Position numbers and translations under genes: made by a program | The notes under the pieces: model-generated | What the model saw: only the letters and a program-made list of their open reading frames with translations | What the model was told of the DNA's origin: nothing | Databases searched by the model: none | From: an uncultured Lachnospiraceae bacterium | Lineage (GTDB): Bacteria; Bacillota; Clostridia; Lachnospirales; Lachnospiraceae | Assembly: GCA_947629545.1 (NCBI GenBank) | Contig: CANREE010000001.1 | Span: 1 to 64,000 of the forward strand | Length of the DNA stretch: 64,000 nucleotides | Reading direction: 5' to 3' | Shown: positions 53,700 through 61,491 of the stretch, piece by piece | How positions within the stretch are numbered: position 1 is the stretch's first letter | Layout: the number at the start of each line of letters is the position of its first letter

Positions 53700-53784
53700 T
53701 TGAAATTCCTGTGATTTGGAGTATAGTAGAAACATGTCAAGGGGAGGAGATAACCTGTTGGCAAACGATGCCGTCAGGTTTTTT
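53700..53784 (+). ncRNA. predicted short transcript: promoter plus terminator without a gene
   Basis: TTGAAA (53700-53705), a 16-base spacer and TATAGT (53722-53727) form a promoter. About 25 bases after the -10 there is a terminator hairpin, AACCTG (53752-53757) with CAGGTT (53775-53780), inner GGC/GCC pairs, ending in TTTTTT. An SD-like AGGGGAGGAG lies between but no start codon follows before the terminator. The predicted RNA is about 50 nucleotides: a small RNA or a terminated leader. Confidence 0.5.
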
Positions 53785-53792
53785 CTATAGGC

Positions 53793-53821
53793 TTGAAACT
53801 TCTGTCAGAATATGGTAGTAT
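53793..53821 (+). promoter_or_regulatory. promoter for the toxin-like gene
   Basis: TTGAAA (53793-53798) and TAGTAT (53816-53821), spacer 17, about 170 bases before the toxin-like ATG at 53993 and just after the terminator of the preceding short transcript. Confidence 0.6.
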
Positions 53822-53894
53822 TTTTTTGGTGCCATCAAGATGGTGGACGGCTGGCCCTCTCCGGAGGGACTGTGTTCTACACTTCGTTTCGGTC

Positions 53895-53933
53895 GGCGCA
53901 AAACCTGCGTCCACCGGACGCAGGTTTTGCGCC
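53895..53933. repeat. perfect 18-bp palindrome in the toxin leader
   Basis: GGCGCAAAACCTGCGTCC (53895-53912) and its exact complement (53916-53933) with a 3-base loop. In RNA this is a very strong hairpin without a U tract. It lies between the promoter at 53793 and the ribosome site at 53978. Confidence 0.9.
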
Positions 53934-53992
53934 CCTCCGTTCATGTACATAGAGACCCGCAAGGGAATCCTGTGAGAAGGAGGGCTGAAGCT

Positions 53993-54115
53993 ATGTTGAC
54001 GATTGAAGGGCTTTTAGCAGTGCTCAGTTTTGGTCTGGCCTGTTTTAGTGATACGCCATCGGACGCAAAGATAACACTAAGACACAGATATAGCCGCCCC
54101 GACCCGGAAAGTTGA
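53993..54115 (+). pseudogene. small hydrophobic type I toxin, apparently frameshifted
   Basis: ATG 53993 follows a strong AGGAGG at 53978-53983. The first 19 residues MLTIEGLLAVLSFGLACFS are one short membrane helix, the usual start of small holin-like type I toxins of Firmicutes. The frame then runs to a polar, unrelated-looking end (DTPSDAKITLRHRYSRPDPES). A shift of one base after codon 19 gives YAIGRKDNTKTQI and a TAG at 54091-54093, the glycine-plus-basic tail expected for the family, directly before the CCGCCC stem seen downstream of such genes. So a net loss of one base (or four) has broken it, unless it is a sequencing error. Recognition is from remembered family features. Confidence 0.55.
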
Positions 54116-54176
54116 GCGGCTCATCTGAAGTTGAACAATTGATCGGGCCAGCCGTCTATCGGTGGCACCTTCTTTT
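54068..54176 (-). ncRNA. antisense RNA of the toxin-like gene
   Basis: The minus-strand promoter at 54183-54211 should start an RNA near 54176 that crosses the toxin 3' region. It would end after the stem AGCCGC (54092-54097) with GCGGCT (54116-54121) and the U-rich stretch beyond it. Overlapping 3' ends of convergent transcripts are typical of type I antitoxins of the TxpA/RatA and BsrG/SR4 kind. Ends are approximate. Confidence 0.5.
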
Positions 54177-54182
54177 GTCTTT
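54147..54182 (+). terminator. terminator of the toxin-like transcript
   Basis: GCCAGCCG (54147-54154) pairs with CGGTGGC (54160-54166) with one bulged base, followed by TTCTTTTGTCTTT. On the minus strand the same bases form the 5' hairpin of the antisense RNA. Confidence 0.65.
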
Positions 54183-54211
54183 ACTATAACATAAATTTCC
54201 GATTGATGCAA
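54183..54211 (-). promoter_or_regulatory. antisense RNA promoter
   Basis: Minus strand: TTGCAT (54211-54206), spacer 17, TATAGT (54188-54183). No ORF follows on that strand, which points to a non-coding transcript directed into the toxin-like gene. Confidence 0.75.
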
Positions 54212-54294
54212 GCCCCATGTTTTTTAAACAACCATTTTTAATTTGCGGATAAGCAAAAACTGAGACATTATTTATAATCTGGGAGGAACGCATT

Positions 54295-54831
54295 ATGAAT
54301 GCAAAGAAGATTCTGATCGTGATCGATATGCAGAAGGACTTTATCGATGGCAGTCTCGGCACGCCGGAGGCGCAGGCCATTGTGGAAAATGTGGTCGGCC
54401 TGATCGACGGTTTCGACGGGGAAGTGCTGTATACGCTGGATACGCATTTTGAGAATTACATGGAGACGCTGGAAGGGAAGAAACTGCCGGTCATGCACTG
54501 TATCCGGGGAACGGGAGGGTGGCAGGAGGAGCCGCGGGTTCTGGCTGCTCTTAAGCGGAAGAACGCGAAATGTTTCGAGAAGCCGACGTTCGGTTCCTAT
54601 GATCTGGTCGATTATGTGTATGGGGCTGTGTGTGGCGATGATGCGGCCGCAGAGATCACCCTGGCCGGTCTCTGCACTGACATCTGCGTGGCTTCCAACG
54701 CGATTCTTCTTCGCGCCAAGCTGCCGAATACAGTGATTCGTGTGAAAGAGGACTGCTGTGCCGGGGTGACGCCCGCGTCCCATCAGGCGGCTCTGACGAC
54801 GTTATCCATGTGTCAGATGGATGTCATCTGA
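54295..54831 (+). CDS. cysteine hydrolase, isochorismatase/nicotinamidase family
   Basis: 178 residues with the expected triad: Asp11 (LIVIDMQKDFIDGSL), Lys96 (FEKPTFGSYD) and nucleophile Cys131 in LAGLCTDICVASNAI, in the family's usual TDxCV setting. Such enzymes hydrolyse amides such as nicotinamide or ureido compounds. The nicotinamidase metal site would need D-x-H-x-x-H; here DTHFENYMETL keeps the Asp and first His, but the second His is missing. A role other than nicotinamidase is therefore likely. GGGAGGAACG precedes the start. It lies about 80 bases before the GH105 gene, in the same direction. Confidence 0.82.
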   Translation: MNAKKILIVIDMQKDFIDGSLGTPEAQAIVENVVGLIDGFDGEVLYTLDTHFENYMETLEGKKLPVMHCIRGTGGWQEEPRVLAALKRKNAKCFEKPTFGSYDLVDYVYGAVCGDDAAAEITLAGLCTDICVASNAILLRAKLPNTVIRVKEDCCAGVTPASHQAALTTLSMCQMDVI

Positions 54832-54910
54832 CCTTGTATGCGCAAGACAGACAGGACGCGGCATATTGCGTCGCGTTCGCTTAGTGGTGTGGCAGGAGGA
54901 AGAACGCAGA

Positions 54911-56011
54911 ATGATAGAGAAGAATATGCAGCCGCTGGATTACGCGCAGGCGGCGGTGGACACGATGATGAGGAAATTCCCGGCGGCAGATCTGCCGCCG
55001 AAGGGACGTTTCCATTACCATCAGGGCGTATTTCTGTCCGGCGTGTATCAGACATACCGGCTGTGCGGGAGAGAGGAATATTTTCAGTATATCAGAGACT
55101 GGATCGATGCGGTTATCGACGCGGACGGACGCATTCTGGATTACGACCCGGGACAGCTGGACGATATCCAGCCGGGGATTCTTCTGTTTCCGTTATATGA
55201 AGCGACCGGCGAGGAACATTACCGGAAGGTTCTGGATGAACTGGCGGAGATCGTGGAGCATTTCCCGAGAAACGCGGTGGGCGGATTCTTCCATAAGAAA
55301 GGGTGTCCGAATCAGATGTGGCTGGACGGCCTGTACATGGGCGGCCCCATTATTGCCGAATACGGGGCCCGGTTCGGACAGCCGAGATTTCTGGACATCG
55401 TGGCAGAGCAGGCGCTTCTGATGCGGGAGCGGACGGAGGATGAGAAGACCGGGCTGTGGTACCATGCCTGGGACTGCTCGAAGGAAGCGCCGTGGGCGGA
55501 TCCTGAGACCGGGCTGTCGGCAGAATTCTGGGGCCGTTCCATCGGCTGGGTGCCGGTAGCGGTGCTGGATGATCTGGATTTCATCCCGGAGGATTATCCG
55601 AAGCGGAAGGAACTGGAGAAGCTGGTCGTTGATCTTCTAAGCGCGGTGTGCCGTTACCAGTCTGAGGACGGACGCTGGTACCAGGTAGTCAATAAGGGCG
55701 GTCAGGAAGGCAACTGGCTTGAGAATTCCTGCAGCTGCCTGTATACGGCGGCGATCTGCAAGGCGGTCCGCAAGGGGCTGCTTGACAGCAAATATCTGCA
55801 GGCGGCGAAGCGGGGCTATGAGGGCGTGATCCGAAGCCTTACCTGGGACGGCGATGATCTGCAGCTGGGGCATGTCTGCATCGGCACCGGCGTAGGGAAT
55901 TACGCTCACTACTGCGCGCGGCCGGTGTCTGTCAATGACCTCCACGGCATGGGGGCGTTTCTGCTGATGTGTGCGGAGATGACGGAGACGGCCTGGCAGG
56001 GAGAAAGGTGA
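54911..56011 (+). CDS. GH105-type unsaturated glycuronyl hydrolase
   Basis: Predicted to remove the 4,5-unsaturated uronic acid from oligosaccharides made by polysaccharide lyases (YteR-like, GH88/105 alpha6/alpha6 barrel), 366 residues. The catalytic acid region QMWLDGLYMGGP has Asp139, and LDDIQPGILLFPLYEATG holds the second acid (Asp84 or Asp85). Other landmarks are GRFHYHQGVFLSG near 33 and the late GVGNYAHYCARPVSVND. No signal peptide, so it acts in the cytoplasm on imported disaccharides. Start ATG 54911 follows AGGAGGAAG at about 11 bases. A second member of the family is at 60165. Confidence 0.85.
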   Translation: MIEKNMQPLDYAQAAVDTMMRKFPAADLPPKGRFHYHQGVFLSGVYQTYRLCGREEYFQYIRDWIDAVIDADGRILDYDPGQLDDIQPGILLFPLYEATGEEHYRKVLDELAEIVEHFPRNAVGGFFHKKGCPNQMWLDGLYMGGPIIAEYGARFGQPRFLDIVAEQALLMRERTEDEKTGLWYHAWDCSKEAPWADPETGLSAEFWGRSIGWVPVAVLDDLDFIPEDYPKRKELEKLVVDLLSAVCRYQSEDGRWYQVVNKGGQEGNWLENSCSCLYTAAICKAVRKGLLDSKYLQAAKRGYEGVIRSLTWDGDDLQLGHVCIGTGVGNYAHYCARPVSVNDLHGMGAFLLMCAEMTETAWQGER

Positions 56012-56163
56012 TTGCGATATGCTTCCTGAACTAGCTTGTGTGTTTCTATCAGGTTAATCGAATTCTTTTCTGTCTATGTCGAAAGGAAGGTACCTTGCAG
56101 ATCGGTTTTGCCAGAGAGAAAAGCACGGGTTGACTTTCTGCTCTAAAAGGAGTTCTTTTTGTA

Positions 56164-56193
56164 TTGCATATATGATCGATGCTGTAGTATAAT
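56164..56193 (+). promoter_or_regulatory. promoter of the GH5 gene
   Basis: TTGCAT (56164-56169) and perfect TATAAT (56188-56193), spacer 18, about 45 bases before the GH5 start at 56237. The rest of 56012-56163 shows no gene. Confidence 0.7.
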
Positions 56194-56236
56194 GGTTACC
56201 AGTTGCAGGAAGAATTTTCGGCAGTTGGAGGCGAAC

Positions 56237-57955
56237 ATGAAAAAAAGTATCAGCGCTGCGAAAGCAGCGCTTTTGATAGGAATCATGATTCTCTTTGTGG
56301 GCGCTGTTTCTTTGAGCCGCGCGGAGATTTCCACGTACGCGGCGGGGCTGGGAACCGCTTTGGCGGGATCCGGAACCGGTCTTGCAGGTGTCGGAACCGG
56401 TCTGGCAGGCAGCGGAACCGGTCTTGCGGCGCCATCCACATCCGGCGCGCTCCACGTGGAAGGCGCGAAGCTCATGGGAAGCGACGGCCGGCCGGTGCAG
56501 CTTCGCGGCATCAGCACCCACGGCATCGCCTGGTTCCCGGATTATATCAATGAAGCCGCGTTTCGGCAGTTCCGCACCGAGTGGGGCGCCAATGTGGTCC
56601 GTCTGGCCATGTATACGGCGGAGTATGGCGGCTACTCTTCCGGCGGTGATAAGATGCAGCTTAAGAATCTGGTTCGCAGCGGCGTCCGTTATGCCACGGC
56701 TCAGGATCTGTATGTGATCATTGACTGGCACATCCTTTCCGACGGCGATCCGAATACCCATAAGGAAGACGCGAAAGCATTTTTCGCTGAGATGTCGAAG
56801 GAATTCGCGGCGAATAACAATGTGCTCTACGAGATCTGCAATGAGCCCAACGGCGGAACCATCTGGCAGCAGATCAAGTCTTACGCGAACGAGGTGATCC
56901 CGGTGATCCGCGCGAACGACAAGGATGCGGTCATCATCGTGGGAACGCCCAACTGGTCCCAGTATGTGGATCAGGCTGCGGCGGATCCGATCACCGGGTA
57001 TGACAATATCATGTATGCCCTGCATTTTTACGCGGCGACCCATAAGGACGACCTGCGGGCGAAAATGGTGAGGGCGATCCAGAAGGGACTGCCGGTATTT
57101 GTCACGGAGTACGGGATCTGCGACGCCAGCGGAAACGGCGGCATTGATGAGGCCAGCGCGAACCAGTGGATCAATACGATGAACCAGTACGGCGTCAGCT
57201 ATGTGGCATGGAACCTGTCCAATAAGGCGGAGACTTCGGCTATTATCCAGAGCGGAAGTACGAAGAAAAATGGATTTACCGACAGCGATCTGAGCGCTTC
57301 CGGAAAATGGCTCCGCGCCATGCTAATGAACGGCGCCGGTGCGGCGGGAAGTGTGAATGGGGCGGCTGACGCACTGGGTGTGGGACAGAGCAGCGGTCCG
57401 CTCACAAGCGGAGGTCAGAACGGTGTCAACGGTTCATCGGCGAATGGCGTTCAGAATGGCGTCAGAGGTCCGATTACGAACGGCAGTCAGAACGCTGCCG
57501 ATGATTCGAATGGAAGCAACAGTGGAAACACCATCAAGGATTCGTTCGCAAGCGGCGGCCAGAGCAGTACCAATGTTTCGCCTGAAAACAGCGGTCAGAA
57601 CACTGGAAGCAGTTCAGCCGGCAGCACGTCTGCGGGCGACAGCCAGGTCATTCAGAGCGGAAGCATCCGTATCACGGCCACAGTCGTGAACCGATGGACT
57701 TCCGGCGGCAAAGCGTATACGCATTATACGATGAAAATGGAGAATACGTCCGGCTCGCCGGTGAATCAGTGGACCGTCACGATCCCGTTTACGGGAAATT
57801 TCCGCCTTACGGACAGCTGGAACGGAGATTATACGGTGTCCGGGCGTGCGCTGACCGTCACATCCAAGTCATATAACGGAAAGATCCCGGCAGGCGGATC
57901 TGTGTCCGATGTGGGATTCATTGTGGCCGGAGCGGAGATTGCGGACGGCACGTGA
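56237..57955 (+). CDS. secreted GH5 endoglucanase with C-terminal CBM2-like domain
   Basis: 572 residues. A signal peptide (about 1-35) is followed by a short Gly/Ala/Thr tandem stretch (GTGLAG repeated, 38-65). The GH5 TIM barrel spans about 70-365 with LRGISTHGIAWF, acid/base Glu203 (YEICNEPNGG), ALHFYAATHK, and nucleophile Glu291 (FVTEYGICDASGNG). Then comes a low-complexity Ser/Asn/Gly linker (about 370-475) with repeats of NGxQN, and a beta-sandwich IRITATVVNRWTSGGKAYTHY...VNQWTVTIPF like CBM2. Should cut beta-1,4-glucan outside the cell. GGAGGCGAAC precedes the start. The last codons lie in a 39-bp tandem duplication. Confidence 0.88.
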   Translation: MKKSISAAKAALLIGIMILFVGAVSLSRAEISTYAAGLGTALAGSGTGLAGVGTGLAGSGTGLAAPSTSGALHVEGAKLMGSDGRPVQLRGISTHGIAWFPDYINEAAFRQFRTEWGANVVRLAMYTAEYGGYSSGGDKMQLKNLVRSGVRYATAQDLYVIIDWHILSDGDPNTHKEDAKAFFAEMSKEFAANNNVLYEICNEPNGGTIWQQIKSYANEVIPVIRANDKDAVIIVGTPNWSQYVDQAAADPITGYDNIMYALHFYAATHKDDLRAKMVRAIQKGLPVFVTEYGICDASGNGGIDEASANQWINTMNQYGVSYVAWNLSNKAETSAIIQSGSTKKNGFTDSDLSASGKWLRAMLMNGAGAAGSVNGAADALGVGQSSGPLTSGGQNGVNGSSANGVQNGVRGPITNGSQNAADDSNGSNSGNTIKDSFASGGQSSTNVSPENSGQNTGSSSAGSTSAGDSQVIQSGSIRITATVVNRWTSGGKAYTHYTMKMENTSGSPVNQWTVTIPFTGNFRLTDSWNGDYTVSGRALTVTSKSYNGKIPAGGSVSDVGFIVAGAEIADGT

Positions 57956-58012
57956 TCGTTTTTCTATACAGCGGAAATCGCGTACGGTACGTGATCGCCT
58001 TTCTATACGTTT
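57935..58012 (+). repeat. 39-bp imperfect tandem duplication over the GH5 stop codon
   Basis: 57935-57973 and 57974-58012 match over most positions (for example ACGGCACGTGATCG and ACGGTACGTGATCG, then TTTCTATAC). The stop TGA of the GH5 gene lies in the first copy and the second repeats it out of the coding context. Confidence 0.8.
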
Positions 58013-58100
58013 GCTGACGAAAAAGCCGAAGCAGAATCTTCCGTCAGCGCGAAGCGTGGGCATTTGACCGGCAATAATAAGAGAAACCAGGTGTTTTGAA

Positions 58101-59903
58101 ATGGAAACAGATAAGACCAATCATTACGAGGAGATGGGGGAGCGTTTCGTTGAGAGCTACCGCAGACACGGCGGCAATACGATCATGGTGCTTCTCGGGT
58201 TCTACAAGGGACAGTATCACCGCTTCCTGATCTCCACGTTTTTCTTTGTGATCAAGCATTCGCCGGCGCTGTTCACATCGCTTCTTGTGGCCAACGTGAT
58301 CAACGGCGTGATGGCGGGCGGCGATACCGCGGTCCGGGCGATCTACACGAATGTAGGGATCTGGCTGGGTCTTCTGGCGGTCCATCTGCCGGCCAACTGG
58401 CTTTACAGCATGTATAAGAACCGGGTGATCCGCCAGACGGAGGCAGGCCTTCGGGGCGCGCTTGTGAAGAAGCTGCAGGAGCTGTCGATCCCCTATCATA
58501 CGGAGATGCAGTCCGGACGGCTCCAGTCCAAGATCATGCGCGATGTGGAAGCGGTGGAGACGCTTTCCGAGCAGCTGCTGGTCCAGCTGATGAACATTTC
58601 CATCAGCCTGACGATCACGCTCTCGATCACCGCGGTCAAGAACCGGATCATCCTGCTGTTCTTCGTGCTGGTGGCGCCGATCGCCGCTGTGACGGTGGTG
58701 GCGTTCCGCCAGAAGATCCGGGGCGAGAACCGGGCGTTCCGCCGGGAGATGGAGGCGACCAGCGCCAGGGTCATGGAAATGGTGGAGCTGGTGCCGGTGA
58801 CCCGCGCCCACGCGCTGGAGCAGAGCGAGGAGAAGCGGATCTGGGGACAGCTGGAGGAGACGGCGGAGAAGGGCTACCGTCTGGACATGGTGCAGTCCCA
58901 TTTCGGGGCGGTCAGTTGGTGCGTGTTCCAGATGTTTCAGGCTTTGTGCCTCGGATTTTCCGGACTTATGGCGCTTAGGGGACGGATCCTTGTTGGGGAT
59001 ATCACCTTCTATCAGACAAGCTTTACCCAGGTGGTGAACCAGTTCACGTCGTGCATCAATCTGCTGCCGATCCTGACCCGCGGTCTGGAATCCATCACGT
59101 CCATCGGCGAGGTGCTGGCGTCCGACGATGTGGAGGTTAATGACGGCAAGCTGGAGGTCAACAGTCTGGAGGGAAATTATTCCTTCCGCAATGTCCGCTT
59201 CGCCTATCGTGACGCGGAGGATTCGGTGCTTGACGGCTTCAGCCTGGATGTGAAGGCGGGGGAGACCATCGCGCTGGTGGGAGAGTCCGGCGCGGGCAAG
59301 ACGACGGTACTGAATCTGCTGATCGGCTTTATCAAGCCGCTTGACGGACGGCTCCTGGTGGACGGAAAGGATATTAACGACATCAATCTCCGGAGCATGC
59401 GGCGCTTTATCTCGGTAGTGCCCCAGTCACCGATCCTGTTCACGGGGACGATCCGTGACAATATTACCTACGGCATGGAAAATGTCAGCGATGAGGAGGT
59501 CATGCGGGCTGTGGAGGCGGCCAATTTGAAGTCACTGATCGCCCGGCTGCCGAAAGGGCTTGATACGATGCTTGATGAGCACGGGGCCAATCTAAGTGGC
59601 GGCCAGCGGCAACGCATTTCCATTGCAAGGGCCGTTATCCGCAATCCGAAGGTGATCATTCTGGATGAGGCTACCTCGGCTCTCGACACGATCTCGGAGA
59701 AGGAAATTCAGGATGCGCTGGAGAAGCTGATCCGGGGACGGACGACATTCATCGTGGCCCACCGGCTCTCTACTGTGCGGAACGCCGATCGGATCGTCGT
59801 GCTGAATAAGGGACAGATCCGCGAGGAAGGGACGTATCAGCAGCTGATGGATATGAAGGGCGAGTTCTACGAGATGGAAAGCCTGCAGATGGCGCTGCGG
59901 TGA
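58101..59903 (+). CDS. ABC exporter with fused membrane and ATPase domains
   Basis: 600-residue half-transporter of the type IV (ABCB-like) class: about six membrane helices in residues 40-310, then the nucleotide-binding domain. Walker A is VGESGAGKTTVLNLLIGF, the Q loop VVPQSPILFTG, the signature ANLSGGQRQRISIARAV, Walker B VIILDEATSALD, and the switch His in IVAHRLSTV. Works as a homodimer or heterodimer. Its N-terminus is soluble and starts METDKTNHYEEMGERF. It sits between secreted and cytoplasmic sugar hydrolases, but the family is for export (peptides, lipids, drugs), so it is not the sugar importer. The start has AAACCAGG upstream, a weak site. Confidence 0.9.
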   Translation: METDKTNHYEEMGERFVESYRRHGGNTIMVLLGFYKGQYHRFLISTFFFVIKHSPALFTSLLVANVINGVMAGGDTAVRAIYTNVGIWLGLLAVHLPANWLYSMYKNRVIRQTEAGLRGALVKKLQELSIPYHTEMQSGRLQSKIMRDVEAVETLSEQLLVQLMNISISLTITLSITAVKNRIILLFFVLVAPIAAVTVVAFRQKIRGENRAFRREMEATSARVMEMVELVPVTRAHALEQSEEKRIWGQLEETAEKGYRLDMVQSHFGAVSWCVFQMFQALCLGFSGLMALRGRILVGDITFYQTSFTQVVNQFTSCINLLPILTRGLESITSIGEVLASDDVEVNDGKLEVNSLEGNYSFRNVRFAYRDAEDSVLDGFSLDVKAGETIALVGESGAGKTTVLNLLIGFIKPLDGRLLVDGKDINDINLRSMRRFISVVPQSPILFTGTIRDNITYGMENVSDEEVMRAVEAANLKSLIARLPKGLDTMLDEHGANLSGGQRQRISIARAVIRNPKVIILDEATSALDTISEKEIQDALEKLIRGRTTFIVAHRLSTVRNADRIVVLNKGQIREEGTYQQLMDMKGEFYEMESLQMALR

Positions 59904-59928
59904 GCCGGCTATGGTCATAATGGCAAGT

Positions 59929-60047
59929 CTGGATTCTGGTATCCTTAAGGGAAAGTACGGATGCGCGGTGATGGCCAGAACTGTGAAGGCTTGAATTCGG
60001 TATCTTTAAGGAGAAGTGCAGATGACCGGTGGCCTTGGTGGCGAGTG
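59929..60047 (+). repeat. degenerate 61-bp tandem duplication
   Basis: Two related blocks start near 59931 and 59992; GGTATCYTTAAGG at 59938 and 59999 aligns them, with further matches in CGGTG and in AGCCGGCTATG at 59903 and 60051. No gene is visible in 59904-60164. Confidence 0.5.
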
Positions 60048-60164
60048 ATTTAGCCGGCTATGTCTGCAGAGATGCGGAAACTTCGGTTGGAAAGTGCTGT
60101 ATTGTGCAGAAATTTATTTTGCGGAAACGTTATTTGAATAACAAAAATTAAGGAGAGGTATGAA

Positions 60165-61307
60165 ATGAGCAGCTATCATCAGATTCTTGCAAACTATGTG
60201 GATCAACTTCTGGACCGTTCCACGCCGCAGGCGCCGGTCTGGAACATCGAGAAGATCCGGCAGGGGGCGAAGCCGTCCTGGAACTATATCGACGGCTGCA
60301 TGATCCATGCGCTTCTGGAACTCTATGGGATCCGGAAGAATGAGAAGTATCTGGAGTTCGCGGACGCGTTCATCGACTATTTTGTCAGCGAGGACGGCCA
60401 GATCAAATCCTACGATCCGATGGAGCACAATCTGGACAATGTGAACGCGGGCAAGACGCTTTTTGAGCTTTACAAATTGACCGGCAAGGAGAAATACCGC
60501 CGGGCCATCGATACCATTTACAGCCAGATAAAGACCCAGCCGAGGACGAAGGAGGGCAATTTCTGGCACAAGAAGATCTACCCGAATCAGGTCTGGCTGG
60601 ACGGCCTCTATATGTGTCAGCCGTTTTACGCCATGTACGAGCTGGAGTACAATGACTGTAAGAATATCGAAGATATTTACAATCAGTTCATGAATGTCTA
60701 CAAGCTGATGCGCAATCCGATGAATGGGTTGTATTACCATGCGTATGATTCGTCCAGAGAGTCCTTCTGGTGCGACAAGGTGACCGGCCTGTCCGGCAAC
60801 GCGTGGCTGCGGGCGCTGGGCTGGTACGCGATGGCGCTGATCGACACCATCGATATCATTTCCGCGAAACCGGAGCTTGCGGAATACCGCGACGGCCTGA
60901 CGAAGAACTACCGGGAACTGATCGACGCCATGCTGCCGTATCAGGATAAGGAGAACGGCATGTGGTGCCAGGTGCCCAATTTCCCGGAGATCCAGAAGAA
61001 TTATCCGGAGACGTCCGGTACGGCGATCTTCGCCTACGCGATCATGAAATCGGTGCGGCTGGGCATCCTGCCGGAGGAGTATTTCGCTACGGGTGAGCGG
61101 GCGTTTGAGGGAACCTGCGAGAAGTACCTGTCCGAGAAGGACGGCGAGCTGCAGCTGGGCGGTATCTGTCTGGTGGCGGGACTCGGCAATAAGCAGATGC
61201 GTGAAGGGACTTACGAATACTACATGCGCGAGCCGGTGGTGGAGAACGAGGCCAAGGGCATTGCGCCGTTAATACTGGCGTATGTGGAGCTTCTGCACAG
61301 GGAGTAG
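60165..61307 (+). CDS. GH105-type unsaturated glycuronyl hydrolase (second)
   Basis: 380 residues, YteR/YesR-like alpha6/alpha6 barrel. Catalytic residues are in NQVWLDGLYMCQPFY (Asp146) and EHNLDNVNAGKTLFELYKLTG (Asp91). IDGCMIHALLELYG near 42, FWCDKVTGLSGNAWLRALGWY near 200, and the C-terminal QLGGICLVAGLGNK are family features. It differs enough from the gene at 54911 that the two likely handle different unsaturated disaccharides or linkages, which is inference. No signal peptide, so cytoplasmic. TTAAGGAGAGG precedes the start. No lyase, regulator or sugar importer is in the window. Confidence 0.88.
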   Translation: MSSYHQILANYVDQLLDRSTPQAPVWNIEKIRQGAKPSWNYIDGCMIHALLELYGIRKNEKYLEFADAFIDYFVSEDGQIKSYDPMEHNLDNVNAGKTLFELYKLTGKEKYRRAIDTIYSQIKTQPRTKEGNFWHKKIYPNQVWLDGLYMCQPFYAMYELEYNDCKNIEDIYNQFMNVYKLMRNPMNGLYYHAYDSSRESFWCDKVTGLSGNAWLRALGWYAMALIDTIDIISAKPELAEYRDGLTKNYRELIDAMLPYQDKENGMWCQVPNFPEIQKNYPETSGTAIFAYAIMKSVRLGILPEEYFATGERAFEGTCEKYLSEKDGELQLGGICLVAGLGNKQMREGTYEYYMREPVVENEAKGIAPLILAYVELLHRE

Positions 61308-61420
61308 TGACTTGCTGCGGCTTCCGGACGGCGCAGCGGCTTCACCGGCGTTTTGCAGTACAGAGAACTGAACGGCAGCCGGAACGGTTATATCGTAAGA
61401 GAACAGTAAGAGTTATCAAT

Positions 61421-61449
61421 TTGCATTTTTCTCCCGGATATGCTATGCT
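61421..61449 (+). promoter_or_regulatory. promoter for the ThyX-like and folA genes
   Basis: TTGCAT (61421-61426) and TATGCT (61444-61449), spacer 17, about 45 bases before the start at 61492. Confidence 0.7.
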
Positions 61450-61491
61450 AAAGGGAGATTATGTCAATCAGACCATAAAGGCGGTATCGGA

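Noticed and set aside
53573-53818. 81-codon ORF spanning the short transcript
   Set aside because: It crosses the predicted terminator and promoter, and no ribosome site precedes the start.
54273-54278. TATAAT as promoter for the cysteine hydrolase
   Set aside because: Transcription would start within the ribosome binding site at 54281-54286, and no -35 lies at proper distance.
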